The notes below the pieces were generated by a model. The model was given only the letters and a program-made list of their open reading frames with translations, made no database searches and was not told the DNA's origin. A stretch of DNA of 64,000 nucleotides, from contig JANQEY010000121.1 in NCBI GenBank assembly GCA_028278125.1, forward strand, positions 14,709 to 78,708. The letters are read 5' to 3'. Of this stretch, positions 54,913 to 64,000 are shown one piece after another (position 1 is the first letter of the stretch; each line of letters starts with the position of its first letter). This DNA comes from a bacterium (GTDB taxonomy: Bacteria; Electryoneota; Electryoneia; Electryoneales; Electryoneaceae). Position numbers and translations under genes: made by a program.

Positions 54913-57540
54913 CTACTCTTTTGTCCCAAACTTTTCCTTCCATTCAGCGAGGACACGGATGGCTTCCAGGGGGGTCATGTTGTCGAGGTCGAGCTCGGCA
55001 AGTTTATCACGGACGGCTCGTTCTTCGACGGTAAAAAGGGTCATCTGGAGGGGATCTTCACGGGGGGGAGGGATGTTTCTTGCGCCCGAATCCTTTGCCA
55101 GGCGCGGGATATTCTCCTCGGTAAATTCCGAAGCTTCGAGAACTGCCAGCACTTCACGGGCGCGTTCGATTACAGGATTCGGCAATCCCGCTAGCTGCGC
55201 TACATGGATACCGTAACTGGCGCCACTTTTTCCCGGGACAACTTTCCGCAGGAATACAACCTTTTCACCCCATTCCTTTACCTCGACGTGGAAATTCTTC
55301 AGCCTCTGCAGGGTTGTTTCCAGTTCTGTCAGTTCGTGGTAATGGGTGGCGAAAAGTGTTTTCGGTTTAAGACCGCCAGGAAAATCATGCATGTACTCAA
55401 CAATCGCCCAGGCGAGGGATAGACCGTCAAAAGTAGATGTACCACGTCCGATCTCATCGAGAAGAACAAGGCTTTTATTGGTAGCGTTATGCAGGATATT
55501 AGCAGCTTCGTGCATTTCAACAAGGAATGTCGATTCACCTGCAGCAAGGTTGTCCGACGCCCCAACACGAGTGAATATCCGATCCGTAACAGGAATCTCA
55601 GCCTTTTCTGCGGGAACAAAAAGGCCGGTCTGTGCCATCAACACAATCAACCCAACCTGCCGGAGGTAGGTGCTTTTACCGCCCATGTTTGGCCCGGTGA
55701 CAAGGTAGATCTGGTTGTTTTTACCGTCCATGTCGAGGTCGTTGGGGACAAAAGTCTCACCAACAGGTAGCAGTTTTTCAATTACCGGGTGACGTGACCG
55801 GACGAGTACGATCCTGCCGTCTTTTCTTATCTCCGGACGGACATATTTATTCGATACCCCGAGTTCCGCGGCTGCTGAGTAAACATCAAGGTCAGCGAGG
55901 ATTTGAGCGTTGGACTGTACCTGGTCGGTAAAGTCGAGGATACGCAGACGAATCTCCTCGAAAAGTTCACGTTCCAGCTCGAGCATTTCCCCTTCGGCGT
56001 TGACAATCTTTTCTTCCCATTCCTTGAGTTCAGGTGTGATAAATCGTTCGGCATTGACCAGCGTCTGCTTACGGATATAATAGTCCGGCACCTTGTCGAG
56101 GTTGGGTTTTGACACCTCTATGTAATAACCAAACACCTTGTTGTACTTGATCGAGAGGCTGGAAATACCTGTAGATTTCCGTTCTTCCTCCTGCCGTGAA
56201 AGGATATAATCCTTACCACCTCGTGCGATACCACGGACATCATCCAACCGTCGATTATACCCGTCACGTACAGCGCCACCATGGAGCAATGTTGCTGGAG
56301 GCTCATCGACCAGGGCTTGCCCCAGGAACTTCACCAGGTCCTTGACGGGATTCAACTTTTTCGCGGCTTGTTTCAGCGATCTGGCTTGAATCTCACTGAG
56401 AAGCTTTTTGAATGTGGGGATTTTGTCCAGTGTATCCCTAAGGACTCCCATGTCACGAGGTGTTCCACGCATGGCTGCAAGACGCGCCAGCAGTCTTTCA
56501 AGGTCACCAAGCTGTCTCAGTTCTTTCCTGATAGATTTACGAGTATGATTCTCCTTAAACAGGTTTTCGATGGCGTCAAGACGGTTGTTTATCGCCTTGA
56601 TATCAACAAGTGGACGTAGCAGGTTCTGGACAAAACGCCGTCTGCCAAAGGTTGTTATCGTAAAATCAATGTGATTGAGAAGTGTGCTGCTTTTATCGGC
56701 GCCCCAGACCGGTTCAAAGATCTCCAGGTTACGTCGTGTGGCGCTGTCGATTACCAGGAACTTATCATGAGGAAGTCTTGACAGGCTGCGAATATGATGC
56801 GGATCGGTTCGGAGGTTCTCTTTAATATAATGGAGTATGGCTCCAGCGGCCTGGTAGGCAGGTACATCATCCTCGAGCCCAAATCCTTTCAATCCCTCCA
56901 CTTTAAAATGAGATGTGATTGTGTCGTGGGCAAAAGTCGGTTCGAATATCCAGGAAGGAATCTGTGTTCTCATTGTTCCCGTTGGAATCAGATCGGAAAG
57001 GTCATCACGCTGGTCTTCCGGGAAAATAACCTCCGCGGGATTGAGAAGGTCAAGAATATCGCGGATATCAGTAGATGACAATGACGTTGCGGTAAATTCT
57101 CCAGTAGTGGCATCGCAAACGGAAATACCATATCTGCCGACAGTGGAATTAACAAGTCCAACGAGGTATTGATTTTGACCTGTCGACGCATCATCGCTGA
57201 GGCTGGTACCGGCTGTGACAATCTGGACAATATCCCGTTTAACCAGTCCCTTGGCTTTCTTGGGATCCTCGACCTGCTCGACTACAACCACGCGAACCCC
57301 GGCACGGGTCATCTTTGCGAGATTTGATTCCAACTTGTGATGTGGAAATCCGGCCAGGGGAACATCCGCTGTCTCTCCCTTGCCATGAGCTCTCCGGGTG
57401 AGGGTAAGGCCAAGTACCTGGTGTCCCTTGACGGCGTCATCGAGGAACATCTCGAAAAAATCTCCCATACGGAAAAAAATGACACATTCCGGGTGTTGCT
57501 GCTTGATCCGGTTAAACTGCTGCATCATGGGAGTTGCCAC
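54913..57540 (-). CDS. mutS: DNA mismatch repair protein MutS
   Basis: 875 residues from GTG 57540, chosen because AGAGGATATT precedes it and it gives the usual MATPMMQQ-type N-terminus; an upstream start at 57582 adds 14 residues. Mismatch-recognition motif GDFFEMF with Phe28 and Glu30. ATPase: Walker A GPNMGGKST, DEIGRGTSTFDG and ATHYHEL. Connector, core and clamp regions are full length. It binds mismatched bases and recruits MutL. Stands alone, leftward. Confidence 0.97.
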   Translation of the reverse strand: MATPMMQQFNRIKQQHPECVIFFRMGDFFEMFLDDAVKGHQVLGLTLTRRAHGKGETADVPLAGFPHHKLESNLAKMTRAGVRVVVVEQVEDPKKAKGLVKRDIVQIVTAGTSLSDDASTGQNQYLVGLVNSTVGRYGISVCDATTGEFTATSLSSTDIRDILDLLNPAEVIFPEDQRDDLSDLIPTGTMRTQIPSWIFEPTFAHDTITSHFKVEGLKGFGLEDDVPAYQAAGAILHYIKENLRTDPHHIRSLSRLPHDKFLVIDSATRRNLEIFEPVWGADKSSTLLNHIDFTITTFGRRRFVQNLLRPLVDIKAINNRLDAIENLFKENHTRKSIRKELRQLGDLERLLARLAAMRGTPRDMGVLRDTLDKIPTFKKLLSEIQARSLKQAAKKLNPVKDLVKFLGQALVDEPPATLLHGGAVRDGYNRRLDDVRGIARGGKDYILSRQEEERKSTGISSLSIKYNKVFGYYIEVSKPNLDKVPDYYIRKQTLVNAERFITPELKEWEEKIVNAEGEMLELERELFEEIRLRILDFTDQVQSNAQILADLDVYSAAAELGVSNKYVRPEIRKDGRIVLVRSRHPVIEKLLPVGETFVPNDLDMDGKNNQIYLVTGPNMGGKSTYLRQVGLIVLMAQTGLFVPAEKAEIPVTDRIFTRVGASDNLAAGESTFLVEMHEAANILHNATNKSLVLLDEIGRGTSTFDGLSLAWAIVEYMHDFPGGLKPKTLFATHYHELTELETTLQRLKNFHVEVKEWGEKVVFLRKVVPGKSGASYGIHVAQLAGLPNPVIERAREVLAVLEASEFTEENIPRLAKDSGARNIPPPREDPLQMTLFTVEERAVRDKLAELDLDNMTPLEAIRVLAEWKEKFGTKE

Positions 57541-58086
57541 AATATCCTCTATAATTAGTACCGTGTTTAGAGTTCCCACCAATATAAGAGTTGCATGATC
57601 TTACATGAACGCCAGGTGGAACTCGGAGAATGAGAGGCAAAATTTCGAAAGAAAATCCCCAAAATCAAGTCGTTCTCATCGAAACTTCATAAAAAACTTG
57701 GATTATTGATGCAGAAACTGAGAAATCGTGATATTCGGCAGTGGAAAATCGAGCTTGACTCTGGCTGAGAAGTGGAATATTTTACAATTCCTTGTGCATG
57801 TTGGCACAAAGTCGCTCTTAATGTTCTGTTTTTTAAATTATCAATTAAAATCGTTTTAAATAACTTAATCCAATTCCCGGTGAAATCCGGGTAAAAAACC
57901 TGCTAAACCAATTTAGCAGGTTCCCGAATTATATCTGTTCGATTTCTGACTGCAAATAGTTTTAATATTTCCAAATCGTACGGGGATTTACCCTTGCTGA
58001 AACTCCACGGGTGAAGCGCAAAAATCCACCCGTGATGTTGCCTGGTAAGATAGAATTATCCCATAAAAAACGAAACGGAGGGAACC
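57541..58086. other. intergenic region between divergent mutS and citrate synthase genes
   Basis: 546 bases with no supported protein gene. It holds the minus-oriented terminator at 57893-57922, a CCCGG-TGAAAT-CCGGG hairpin at 57876-57891, and CACGGGTG (58006-58013) paired with CACCCGTG (58027-58034) before the citrate synthase gene. The left part, nearest mutS, shows no strong promoter pattern. Confidence 0.55.
57893..57922 (-). terminator. intrinsic terminator with no gene in front of it
   Basis: On the minus strand AACCTGCTAAA-TTGG-TTTAGCAGGTT (11 perfect pairs) is followed by a T run (57898-57893). The nearest leftward gene, mutS, starts 350 bases downstream, and no leftward gene lies upstream. 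It therefore ends a short RNA or attenuates a long mutS leader. Confidence 0.65.
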
Positions 58087-59382
58087 ATGTCCATGCTGTT
58101 AAACAAACTTCAGGAGATAATCCCGAAGTGGCGTGAGGAACGCGCCCAAATGATCAAAGAACACGGATCCGTTGAACTATCCGGCTGCACAGTCGCGCAG
58201 GCTTATGGAGGTATGCGTGGCGTAAAGGGAATGATTTGTGAAACATCCCTGGTGGAACCGGACAAAGGTCTGATTATCCAGGGTTATCCACTGCTGGATA
58301 TTATGGAATTATGGCCTGAAGAAACATTCTACCTTCTGCTCACCGGTGAAATTCCTGACGAGGCAACAAAGAAAGACTTAATGGCAGAATACGACAAACG
58401 TGCCTACGTACCTGAATATGTCTGGGATGTTCTTTACGCCATGCCGGAAGATTCTCACCCGATGTGCATGCTCGATACGGCCATTCTTTGCATGGAAAAA
58501 GAAAGCGCATTTCGTGAATGGTACGATAAGGGCATGACAAAGGATCAGTACTGGATCCCAATGCTTGAAGATTCACTTCAGATCCTGGCGAAACTGCCAG
58601 GTATCGCCGCCGGTGTTTACCGCATTCGTTATAAAAAAGGCGATCTTATTCCCTGGACACCCGGACTCGACTGGGGTGCAAACTACGCCAACATGCTGGG
58701 ACTTAAAGATCCTCAGGGCACATTCGCTAAACTGATGCGTCTCTACCTGCATTTCCACTGCGACCATGAAGGTGGAAACGTCAGCGCGAATACATGCCAC
58801 ACAGTCGGCTCGGCTCTGTCCGATGCCTACTACGCCGTCTCTGCAGGTCTCAATGGTCTTGCAGGACCGCTTCACGGTCTTGCCAACCAGGAATGCCTGA
58901 ATTGGGTTCTCGAGACAATGGACAAGTTCGGTGGCGTACCGACAGAAGAGGAAATCCGTGACTACGGTTTCGAAACTCTTCGTGCCGGTAAAGTTATCCC
59001 GGGTTACGGTCACGCTGTTCTTCGTGTAACTGACCCACGTTTCACCGGATTTAACATGTTCGGTAAGGAATACATTGCCGACGATCCGGTATTCCAGACT
59101 GTGGACAGGGTATTTACAGTGATCCCGAAGGTACTCGAAGAGTTCTCAGAAGAACGTGTAAAAGCAGGTAAGAACCCCATCGCCAACTTCTGGCCGAATG
59201 TTGACGCAGGATCAGGCGCACTGCTTTACCACTATGGTTTGACAGAATTCAGCTACTACACAGTTCTCTTCAGCGTTTCCCGTACCATGGGAATGCTGAG
59301 CCAGTTGATCTGGAACCGTGCTGTAGGTACAGCACTGACACGTCCAAAATCAGTCGGTGCGAAGTATATCAAATCGCTGTAA
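58087..59382 (+). CDS. gltA: citrate synthase, eukaryote-like type
   Basis: 431 residues; ribosome site ACGGAGGGAACC. Condenses oxaloacetate and acetyl-CoA. Catalytic residues His263 (GPLHGLANQE), His309 (PGYGHAVLR) and Asp373 (NVDAGSGALLYHYG). The sequence around these, NYYTVLF-like YYTVLFSVSRTMGMLSQLIWNRA and RPKS near the end, follows the mitochondrial form rather than the hexameric bacterial GltA. Such forms occur in some FCB bacteria. A strong terminator follows. Confidence 0.96.
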   Translation: MSMLLNKLQEIIPKWREERAQMIKEHGSVELSGCTVAQAYGGMRGVKGMICETSLVEPDKGLIIQGYPLLDIMELWPEETFYLLLTGEIPDEATKKDLMAEYDKRAYVPEYVWDVLYAMPEDSHPMCMLDTAILCMEKESAFREWYDKGMTKDQYWIPMLEDSLQILAKLPGIAAGVYRIRYKKGDLIPWTPGLDWGANYANMLGLKDPQGTFAKLMRLYLHFHCDHEGGNVSANTCHTVGSALSDAYYAVSAGLNGLAGPLHGLANQECLNWVLETMDKFGGVPTEEEIRDYGFETLRAGKVIPGYGHAVLRVTDPRFTGFNMFGKEYIADDPVFQTVDRVFTVIPKVLEEFSEERVKAGKNPIANFWPNVDAGSGALLYHYGLTEFSYYTVLFSVSRTMGMLSQLIWNRAVGTALTRPKSVGAKYIKSL

Positions 59383-59408
59383 GAATATCGACGATTACTG
59401 ATAATCTA

Positions 59409-59437
59409 AAGCCCGGGCAGGTCTGTCCGGGCTTTTT
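59409..59437 (+). terminator. terminator after citrate synthase
   Basis: GCCCGGGC / GTCCGGGC stem (extended by AA/TT) with an AGGTCT loop and CTTTTTATA after it, 27 bases past the stop. It separates the convergent methyltransferase gene. Confidence 0.8.
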
Positions 59438-59457
59438 ATATCTAAAGATTAATGATT

Positions 59458-60138
59458 CTAAGCCACAAGAATTTTAAAAAATACCGATGATCCGTCAATT
59501 TCATTAATTTCCAAAGAATCAATTCTATCGATTCCAGAAACTAGTGATCTGAATTGATCAGGTGAGATAGTTGTTGCCTTAAAGCCATCTTTGCAGATTA
59601 TCGTTCCATTTCCTGTTTTATCATAATCAATATCGCCAATCAATCCCGCGTCAGATTGTGTTTCGAACCATTGCAGACGATCATCCCAGAATTTCGCTGA
59701 ATAAGTTGAGAAAAGTACTTTCCCGCCTGGTCTAGTTACCCTGATTGTTTCCTGTACTAGAGTTTTCTGTTCAACATGAAAAGCCGAGATTCCGTTCTGA
59801 AGTACTAGTGTGAGGTTAAAAGATCCAGAAGGGAAACCGAGTGTCTTAGCGTCCATCAGGGCCAAAAAGCAGTTTGATATTCCCTTGAGATTTTGTTTTC
59901 CATACTGAAGGTTGGCGATTGAATTATCTATACCAAAAAGGTATTTAGAATTGCAGTGAAGCTCTTTTAGAATCCTGCCATAACCGCAACCCAGTTCCAG
60001 AACTGAATCTCCGGATGAAATGTGTGTTTGAGTGTATAGAATTTCTTCCAGGAGATATTGTTTAATTCTTTCATTGGCCAGTTTATAGCATTGTTCGAGG
60101 CGTTTCGCGGATAAAGATTCGGCATAATATTTATTCAT
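59458..60138 (-). CDS. class I SAM-dependent methyltransferase
   Basis: 226 residues. SAM-binding motif I VLELGCGYGRIL near residue 53, acidic residue of motif II in FGIDNS, and the later LTLVLQNGISAF and RPGGKVLFSTYSA segments. The substrate is unknown. ATG 60138 has GCAGG upstream. It is 57 bases after the histidine-kinase-like gene on the same strand. Confidence 0.85.
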   Translation of the reverse strand: MNKYYAESLSAKRLEQCYKLANERIKQYLLEEILYTQTHISSGDSVLELGCGYGRILKELHCNSKYLFGIDNSIANLQYGKQNLKGISNCFLALMDAKTLGFPSGSFNLTLVLQNGISAFHVEQKTLVQETIRVTRPGGKVLFSTYSAKFWDDRLQWFETQSDAGLIGDIDYDKTGNGTIICKDGFKATTISPDQFRSLVSGIDRIDSLEINEIDGSSVFFKILVA

Positions 60139-60195
60139 CGAAACCTGCCCACTGTTGAAAAATTATAATTATAGGTAAGGCTGAATAAAGGAGGG

Positions 60196-61656
60196 TTATG
60201 CCTCTGGTTTGTCATCAATATTTTTATTCACCTCCGGTAACTCGGATTCATCTTTATCATCTGCTTCATCATGAATATCAATAATCTTCAACCCGGATGC
60301 ATAATCAACATCTTTAACGTTCTGCAACTTCATGAATTTTTCTACCAGTTGGTGCATCCTGGTTACCTGCTCAGGAATCTTTTTTAGAAACTCTTTTTTA
60401 TTCTCTTCATCAATGTTTTCCATCGATAGGATGTCTGCTGCACCCTTCAGAATGGATAATGGATTATTAAATTCATGCGCGATGGTGAATGCGAGCTGGT
60501 TTGCAGTGTGTAACTTTTGAGTCCTGGATCTTTCTTCTTCAACCTTTTTTCGTTCACTGATATCACGAACAAAAAGACAACCTGAGGTGCCATCCGTATC
60601 ATTTATCAGAACACTGTTTAACTCTGCCGGGAATTCATACTTTTCATTCGTTATTCCGACAGTCTCAACTGGTATATTTCCAGTTATAAACGGGTCAATC
60701 ACGCCAGTATTCAAATCCTCTTTGCACAGGTCCGGGAATAGTTTTGCTAAATCCACACCCTCGATATCTTCAGAATTATAATCGAATAACTCGCATGCGT
60801 TTGTGTTAGCTTGTTTAATCTTGCCGTTCATGTCAGCAAGAATTATTGCATCACGGGATACTTCAATAATATTTCTTTCGCGTTCTTCGTTCATCCTGAG
60901 AACGTTTTCTACATTCTTCAGTTCTGTTATATCAATGGTATAAAGGGTTACATAATCAGGGGGAACGTGTGAGTAAGTATTTATCAGGTAAACAGTAATA
61001 CCTGAGGTGGGACTGGTATATTTTATCTCTCTCCGGATAACCTCGCCGGAATTCCAACACTCTGCCAAATCTTCAGTTATTGTTTCCATTGCAGGGTAGA
61101 GTTCATCCGGCAATTTCCCGACAAGTTTTTCAACACGTCCCTGTGTAACTTCGTGTGCGCTATTATTAAATGAATCAAGTATAAAGTTATCATCTTCGAA
61201 TTTAAAAATGAATGCCGGCAGTGGTAACTCCTGGAACTGTGTCATCCATCTTGAATCGCTGATATTTAAATCATCAACCAAAAGTGCGTAATCTTTTCTG
61301 GTTGATTTAAGTTCTTCCAGTTGCTTTTCCATCCGAATGAACAGGTCCCTGATATATCCCGTGAGAAAACCAAGAATAATGGCCCCTGCATGATACATCC
61401 AGAAGTAAGTTCCCATTACTGTAAAATTAATTTCAATGCCGGATATTTTCAGGAGTAACAGGTTAAGTGGTAATGATGCAATACCGGCAATCAAGCCAGC
61501 CCAACGTCCAAGTATCAAAGCCCAGCCAACAACGCCAATAATAGAAAATGCACAGGTGGATCGAGAGAGAAAACTTGAAAATGACGGAAATGTGGCGGCA
61601 TATAGAATAGTTACCAGTATAACAATTAAAAGATTTACTGAAAACTTACGTCGCAT
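60196..61656 (-). CDS. PAS histidine-kinase-like membrane protein lacking the ATPase domain
   Basis: 486 residues. Four to five N-terminal spans (1-105), a coiled linker, a PAS-like domain (about 140-250), a second PAS domain (about 258-370, RDAIILADMNGKIKQANTNACELFDY), then a HisKA dimerisation helix pair with phospho-acceptor His394 in TIAHEFNNPL. The protein stops about 40 residues after HisKA, with an acidic tail (DDKDESELPEV). No N, G1 or G2 boxes of the HATPase domain exist in it or in the frame after it. It could be phosphorylated by another kinase or act as a sensor scaffold. ATG 61656 has GGAAAAGTC upstream. Confidence 0.88.
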   Translation of the reverse strand: MRRKFSVNLLIVILVTILYAATFPSFSSFLSRSTCAFSIIGVVGWALILGRWAGLIAGIASLPLNLLLLKISGIEINFTVMGTYFWMYHAGAIILGFLTGYIRDLFIRMEKQLEELKSTRKDYALLVDDLNISDSRWMTQFQELPLPAFIFKFEDDNFILDSFNNSAHEVTQGRVEKLVGKLPDELYPAMETITEDLAECWNSGEVIRREIKYTSPTSGITVYLINTYSHVPPDYVTLYTIDITELKNVENVLRMNEERERNIIEVSRDAIILADMNGKIKQANTNACELFDYNSEDIEGVDLAKLFPDLCKEDLNTGVIDPFITGNIPVETVGITNEKYEFPAELNSVLINDTDGTSGCLFVRDISERKKVEEERSRTQKLHTANQLAFTIAHEFNNPLSILKGAADILSMENIDEENKKEFLKKIPEQVTRMHQLVEKFMKLQNVKDVDYASGLKIIDIHDEADDKDESELPEVNKNIDDKPEA

Positions 61657-61750
61657 GACTTTTCCATGAAATAACGTAACTCAACCAGCAACAATAACTA
61701 TAGATTCAAAGGTTTCAAATTTGCTGCTTATCAATATCAATGACGACTAT

Positions 61751-62884
61751 CTAAGAAGGTAATTCTTTATTTAATGAGCCGGATTTCTGATTAACTTCGC
61801 TGGTCAGTTTTTCATTTGCCAGATGCACTGTCTGTGTCGGGAACGCGAATTCGAGTCCCGAATTCTGAACTTCCGCCATAATTTCAAGAAGTAATTCCTG
61901 CCGTGCCTGGAGGTATTCTGACCAGCTAGTGGTAATAGTAAAACAATATATAAAAATATCCAAGCTGTAAGGACCGAATTCGTGAAAATTCACAAGGAAA
62001 AAGTCCTGGCTGATTTTCTTGTCATGACGTAATATCTCTCGGATTTTTTCGACCGCCTGGTTAAGTTGTTCAGGGGAAGTGCTGTAGGTTAAACCGATAG
62101 TCATCTTGATACGGCGCTTTTTCATCCGTGACCAGTTGTTGATGGGAGTGGTTGTAAGCTGAGAATTGGGAAGAGTTATCAGGCTGTTGGCAAAAGTCCT
62201 GATCCTGGTAACTCTCAGGCCTACCTCTTCGACCGTACCCTCAATTTCACCCATCTCTATCCAGTCGCCGACGTGGAAGGGACGATCGATAAATATCACC
62301 AGGCTGCCGAACAGGTTTGCCAGGGTGTCACGAGAGGCAAACGCGAGCGCCATTCCGCCAATCCCCAGGCCGGCGAGAAGAGAACTTACCGAATAACCCA
62401 GGTCCTGTAATATTATCACGCCACCGATCACGAAAAAGAATACTTTAGCGGTATTTCGGCCTATGGGAATAAGTTGGTCATCCAGGGGTGTTTCCGTTTC
62501 CTTCGCTCGTTCCAGCAGAACTACAGAGAGACCGTCTGTCAGACGGACACTTAACCAGATTGCCAGCATAATGGAAAACGCTTTAAGCAGGGCTGATACA
62601 AATCTGTCTACATCTACAGGTTCTTCAGGCAGGGGAAGAATACTTATCGCCAGCCAGACTCCGGCGAGAATAGCGGCTTGTCCTACCGGTTTATGGATCG
62701 CCTCAAGGATCACATCATCAAACTGGTGGCTGGTGCGTTTTGCCAGCTTGATGCCCCTGCTGATGCTGGTGAGAATAATCAATCTGAGAACAAATCCTCC
62801 CAGGATAAGGAGAAAAGCAAAAATATATTGTTCGACAGATATTCCGAAAAAAGTTTGCTGAGCTATATCCAACAGGTTTTCCAT
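61751..62884 (-). CDS. MscS family mechanosensitive channel
   Basis: 377 residues from ATG 62884 with ACGGGAGTTCCCTG upstream; a TTG at 62929 is possible. Four to five membrane spans, with the pore helix region LLAGLGIGGMALAFASRDTLANLFGSLVIFIDRPFHVGDWIEM, the MscS signature. The C-terminal cytoplasmic domain has IPNS-like LPNSQLTTTPINNWS. Opens under membrane tension to release osmolytes. The C-terminal 20 residues are a Ser/Lys/Asn-rich tail. It lies leftward before the kinase-like gene. Confidence 0.94.
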   Translation of the reverse strand: MENLLDIAQQTFFGISVEQYIFAFLLILGGFVLRLIILTSISRGIKLAKRTSHQFDDVILEAIHKPVGQAAILAGVWLAISILPLPEEPVDVDRFVSALLKAFSIMLAIWLSVRLTDGLSVVLLERAKETETPLDDQLIPIGRNTAKVFFFVIGGVIILQDLGYSVSSLLAGLGIGGMALAFASRDTLANLFGSLVIFIDRPFHVGDWIEMGEIEGTVEEVGLRVTRIRTFANSLITLPNSQLTTTPINNWSRMKKRRIKMTIGLTYSTSPEQLNQAVEKIREILRHDKKISQDFFLVNFHEFGPYSLDIFIYCFTITTSWSEYLQARQELLLEIMAEVQNSGLEFAFPTQTVHLANEKLTSEVNQKSGSLNKELPS

Positions 62885-63346
62885 CAGGGAACTCCCGTAC
62901 AAAAATATTGAAAACATCATTTGATGCAAGGTTACAAAGTAGCTGAAGTGTTATGCAAGCCCGGATACATTTTCGTGGTTACATTTATCTCCCCTGTTCA
63001 AGATTAATGCCCGATAATATCCCAGGTAAACTGGAAACCAGGAGACTTGTTTTCCAGCTCACGACAGCTAATATTTCTCCTGCAGATATAAGAATAAAGC
63101 GGGATATTAATCGATCCTGATAAATTCCTGATTATCTATAACATAATTGATGACGAAGAAAATTTCTTGATGAATATGAAAATTTTCTTTTCAGGGTATT
63201 GAAATTCACGTTTTTAAATTGTTATTTTGCAAAATTATAATCAGAGAATTTTACGAATTTGAATCAACTGAATCAGTAAAATCCAAAATCAATAAGAAGT
63301 TTTAGTTTAGTTTTCCTCTTAAAACAACCGGGGAGAGGAATTAGTT
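62885..63346. other. non-coding spacer before the beta-helix protein gene
   Basis: 462 bases between divergent genes, AT-rich toward the right, with no gene supported on either strand. CCGGGGAGAGGAATTAGTT gives the ribosome site of the next gene. TTTTGCAAAA (around 63225) is a short palindrome of unknown meaning. No clear promoter pattern. Confidence 0.5.
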
Positions 63347-64000
63347 ATGAATCGTCTAAAATCACTATCGATAGTTGTTCTTTTATTTCTTTTCTGCACT
63401 GTTTCCATTTCGTATGGTGCCACTGTTATAAAGGACGGTGCATATATCTATCCGTCCAATTGGACTGCCGAGGGAAGTCCGTATATCATCATGGGTGAAG
63501 CCACGGTTGGTCCGGATATCACGCTGGAAATTCATCCGGGAACGGTTATAAAGGCGGGCGATTCCCCACACCTGAAAAAAATCAGGGTGCAGGGACAGAT
63601 TAACGCTATTGGTACCCCGGAAGAGATGATCACTTTTATATCCCCGGAAGATGGTGGTGTGCTCAGCGGGATTATCTTCGAAGCACGAGAACTTGAAGGA
63701 AAATCTGTTTTCAGGTACTGTAACCTGACTGGGCTGGGAGTATTTGGATTCCATACTACCGGTCAAACTGTTGAAATTGAGTATTGCAGGATAGATTCTT
63801 CAAAATCACTTAACACATTTAACCTCGGAAGAGATGCGAAGGTAAAAATTTCGAACTGTCTCTTTATGGATGGCAGTATCCACTGCCAGGCGGGAAGCCT
63901 GCTGGAGTTCAGGCAAAACCTGGCAATCGCAAAATTTACCGGTATTGAATTGAGAGACCAGTCAAAGGCTGTTATCCGTAACAACACCATTGTTGTTGCC
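63347..64000 (+). CDS. secreted right-handed beta-helix protein, 3'-truncated by window edge
   Basis: At least 218 residues, open to the right edge. ATG 63347 follows CCGGGGAGAGGAA. Signal peptide 1-24 (LSIVVLLFLFCTVSISYG-A). The body has the parallel beta-helix pattern: GPDITLEIHPGTVIKAG, IRVQGQINAIGTPEEMITFISP, then repeats of short strands with Asn/Cys turns (VFRYCNLTGLGVFGF, IEYCRIDSSKS, ISNCLFMDGS, VIRNNTIVVA). This 'pectate-lyase-like' repeat is common in FCB surface proteins, often with a T9SS tail beyond; that end is not visible here. Confidence 0.85.
   Translation, partial: MNRLKSLSIVVLLFLFCTVSISYGATVIKDGAYIYPSNWTAEGSPYIIMGEATVGPDITLEIHPGTVIKAGDSPHLKKIRVQGQINAIGTPEEMITFISPEDGGVLSGIIFEARELEGKSVFRYCNLTGLGVFGFHTTGQTVEIEYCRIDSSKSLNTFNLGRDAKVKISNCLFMDGSIHCQAGSLLEFRQNLAIAKFTGIELRDQSKAVIRNNTIVVA

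Noticed and set aside
57805..57830. Sigma-54 promoter (TGGCAC) upstream of mutS
   Set aside because: TGGCAC is there but the GC element at the right distance is missing (CG then CT instead of TTGC).

Overview
The window is a contiguous stretch of a diderm (Gram-negative) bacterial chromosome of moderate GC content. Lipopolysaccharide export genes (lptC, an lptA-like gene, lptB) with kdsC and rpoN show an LPS-bearing outer membrane. One secreted protein ends in a type IX secretion (Por) sorting domain, and the mraZ promoter carries the TTG / TAnnTTTG pattern typical of Bacteroidetes relatives. MurE has the DNPR motif of meso-diaminopimelate ligases. Together these point to the FCB superphylum. 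I cannot name the phylum or species, and I assign an uncultivated FCB lineage only by inference.

Layout. (1) 1-4540: end of holB, a PSP1/RicT-like gene, metG, terminator. (2) 4736-13673: a long run of overlapping housekeeping genes: ecfT, truA, transaldolase-like, htrA, purB, purC, psd, pssA, purS, purQ, tatC, tatA. (3) 13674-18473: an intergenic region with a REPIN-like pair of palindromes, a 748-residue T9SS cargo protein, and leftward envelope proteins of unknown role. (4) 18548-28154: a ClpX-like unfoldase lacking the zinc domain, then kdsC-lptC-lptA-lptB-rpoN and a tetrapyrrole/siroheme set (precorrin-2 dehydrogenase, hemC, cobA-hemD fusion). (5) 28155-31350: an AT-rich island of unrecognised genes, including a DUF4145-like protein. 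(6) 31377-34815: two leftward sodium-coupled amino-acid transporters behind a long structured leader with a terminator and a sequestered ribosome binding site. (7) 34980-51208: the division and cell wall (dcw) cluster from MraZ boxes to ftsZ. It lacks mraY and murG, and its ftsZ has a 241-263 residue acidic N-terminal extension plus a second, internal start. (8) 51238-54912: a second AT-rich island with a membrane-anchored P-loop NTPase and a multi-span membrane protein, bounded by palindromic repeats. (9) 54913-64000: mutS, a eukaryote-type citrate synthase, a methyltransferase, a PAS histidine-kinase-like protein lacking its ATPase domain, a MscS channel, and the start of a secreted beta-helix protein.

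Most rightward genes are tightly coupled: stop and start codons overlap as ATGA, GTGA or TAATG at nearly every junction in regions 2 and 7. The strongest candidates for new biology are the two-start, N-terminally extended FtsZ, the structured leader before the transporter pair, the absence of mraY and murG from an otherwise complete dcw cluster, and the membrane NTPase island. Nothing here is a clear CRISPR array, rRNA, tRNA or insertion sequence.
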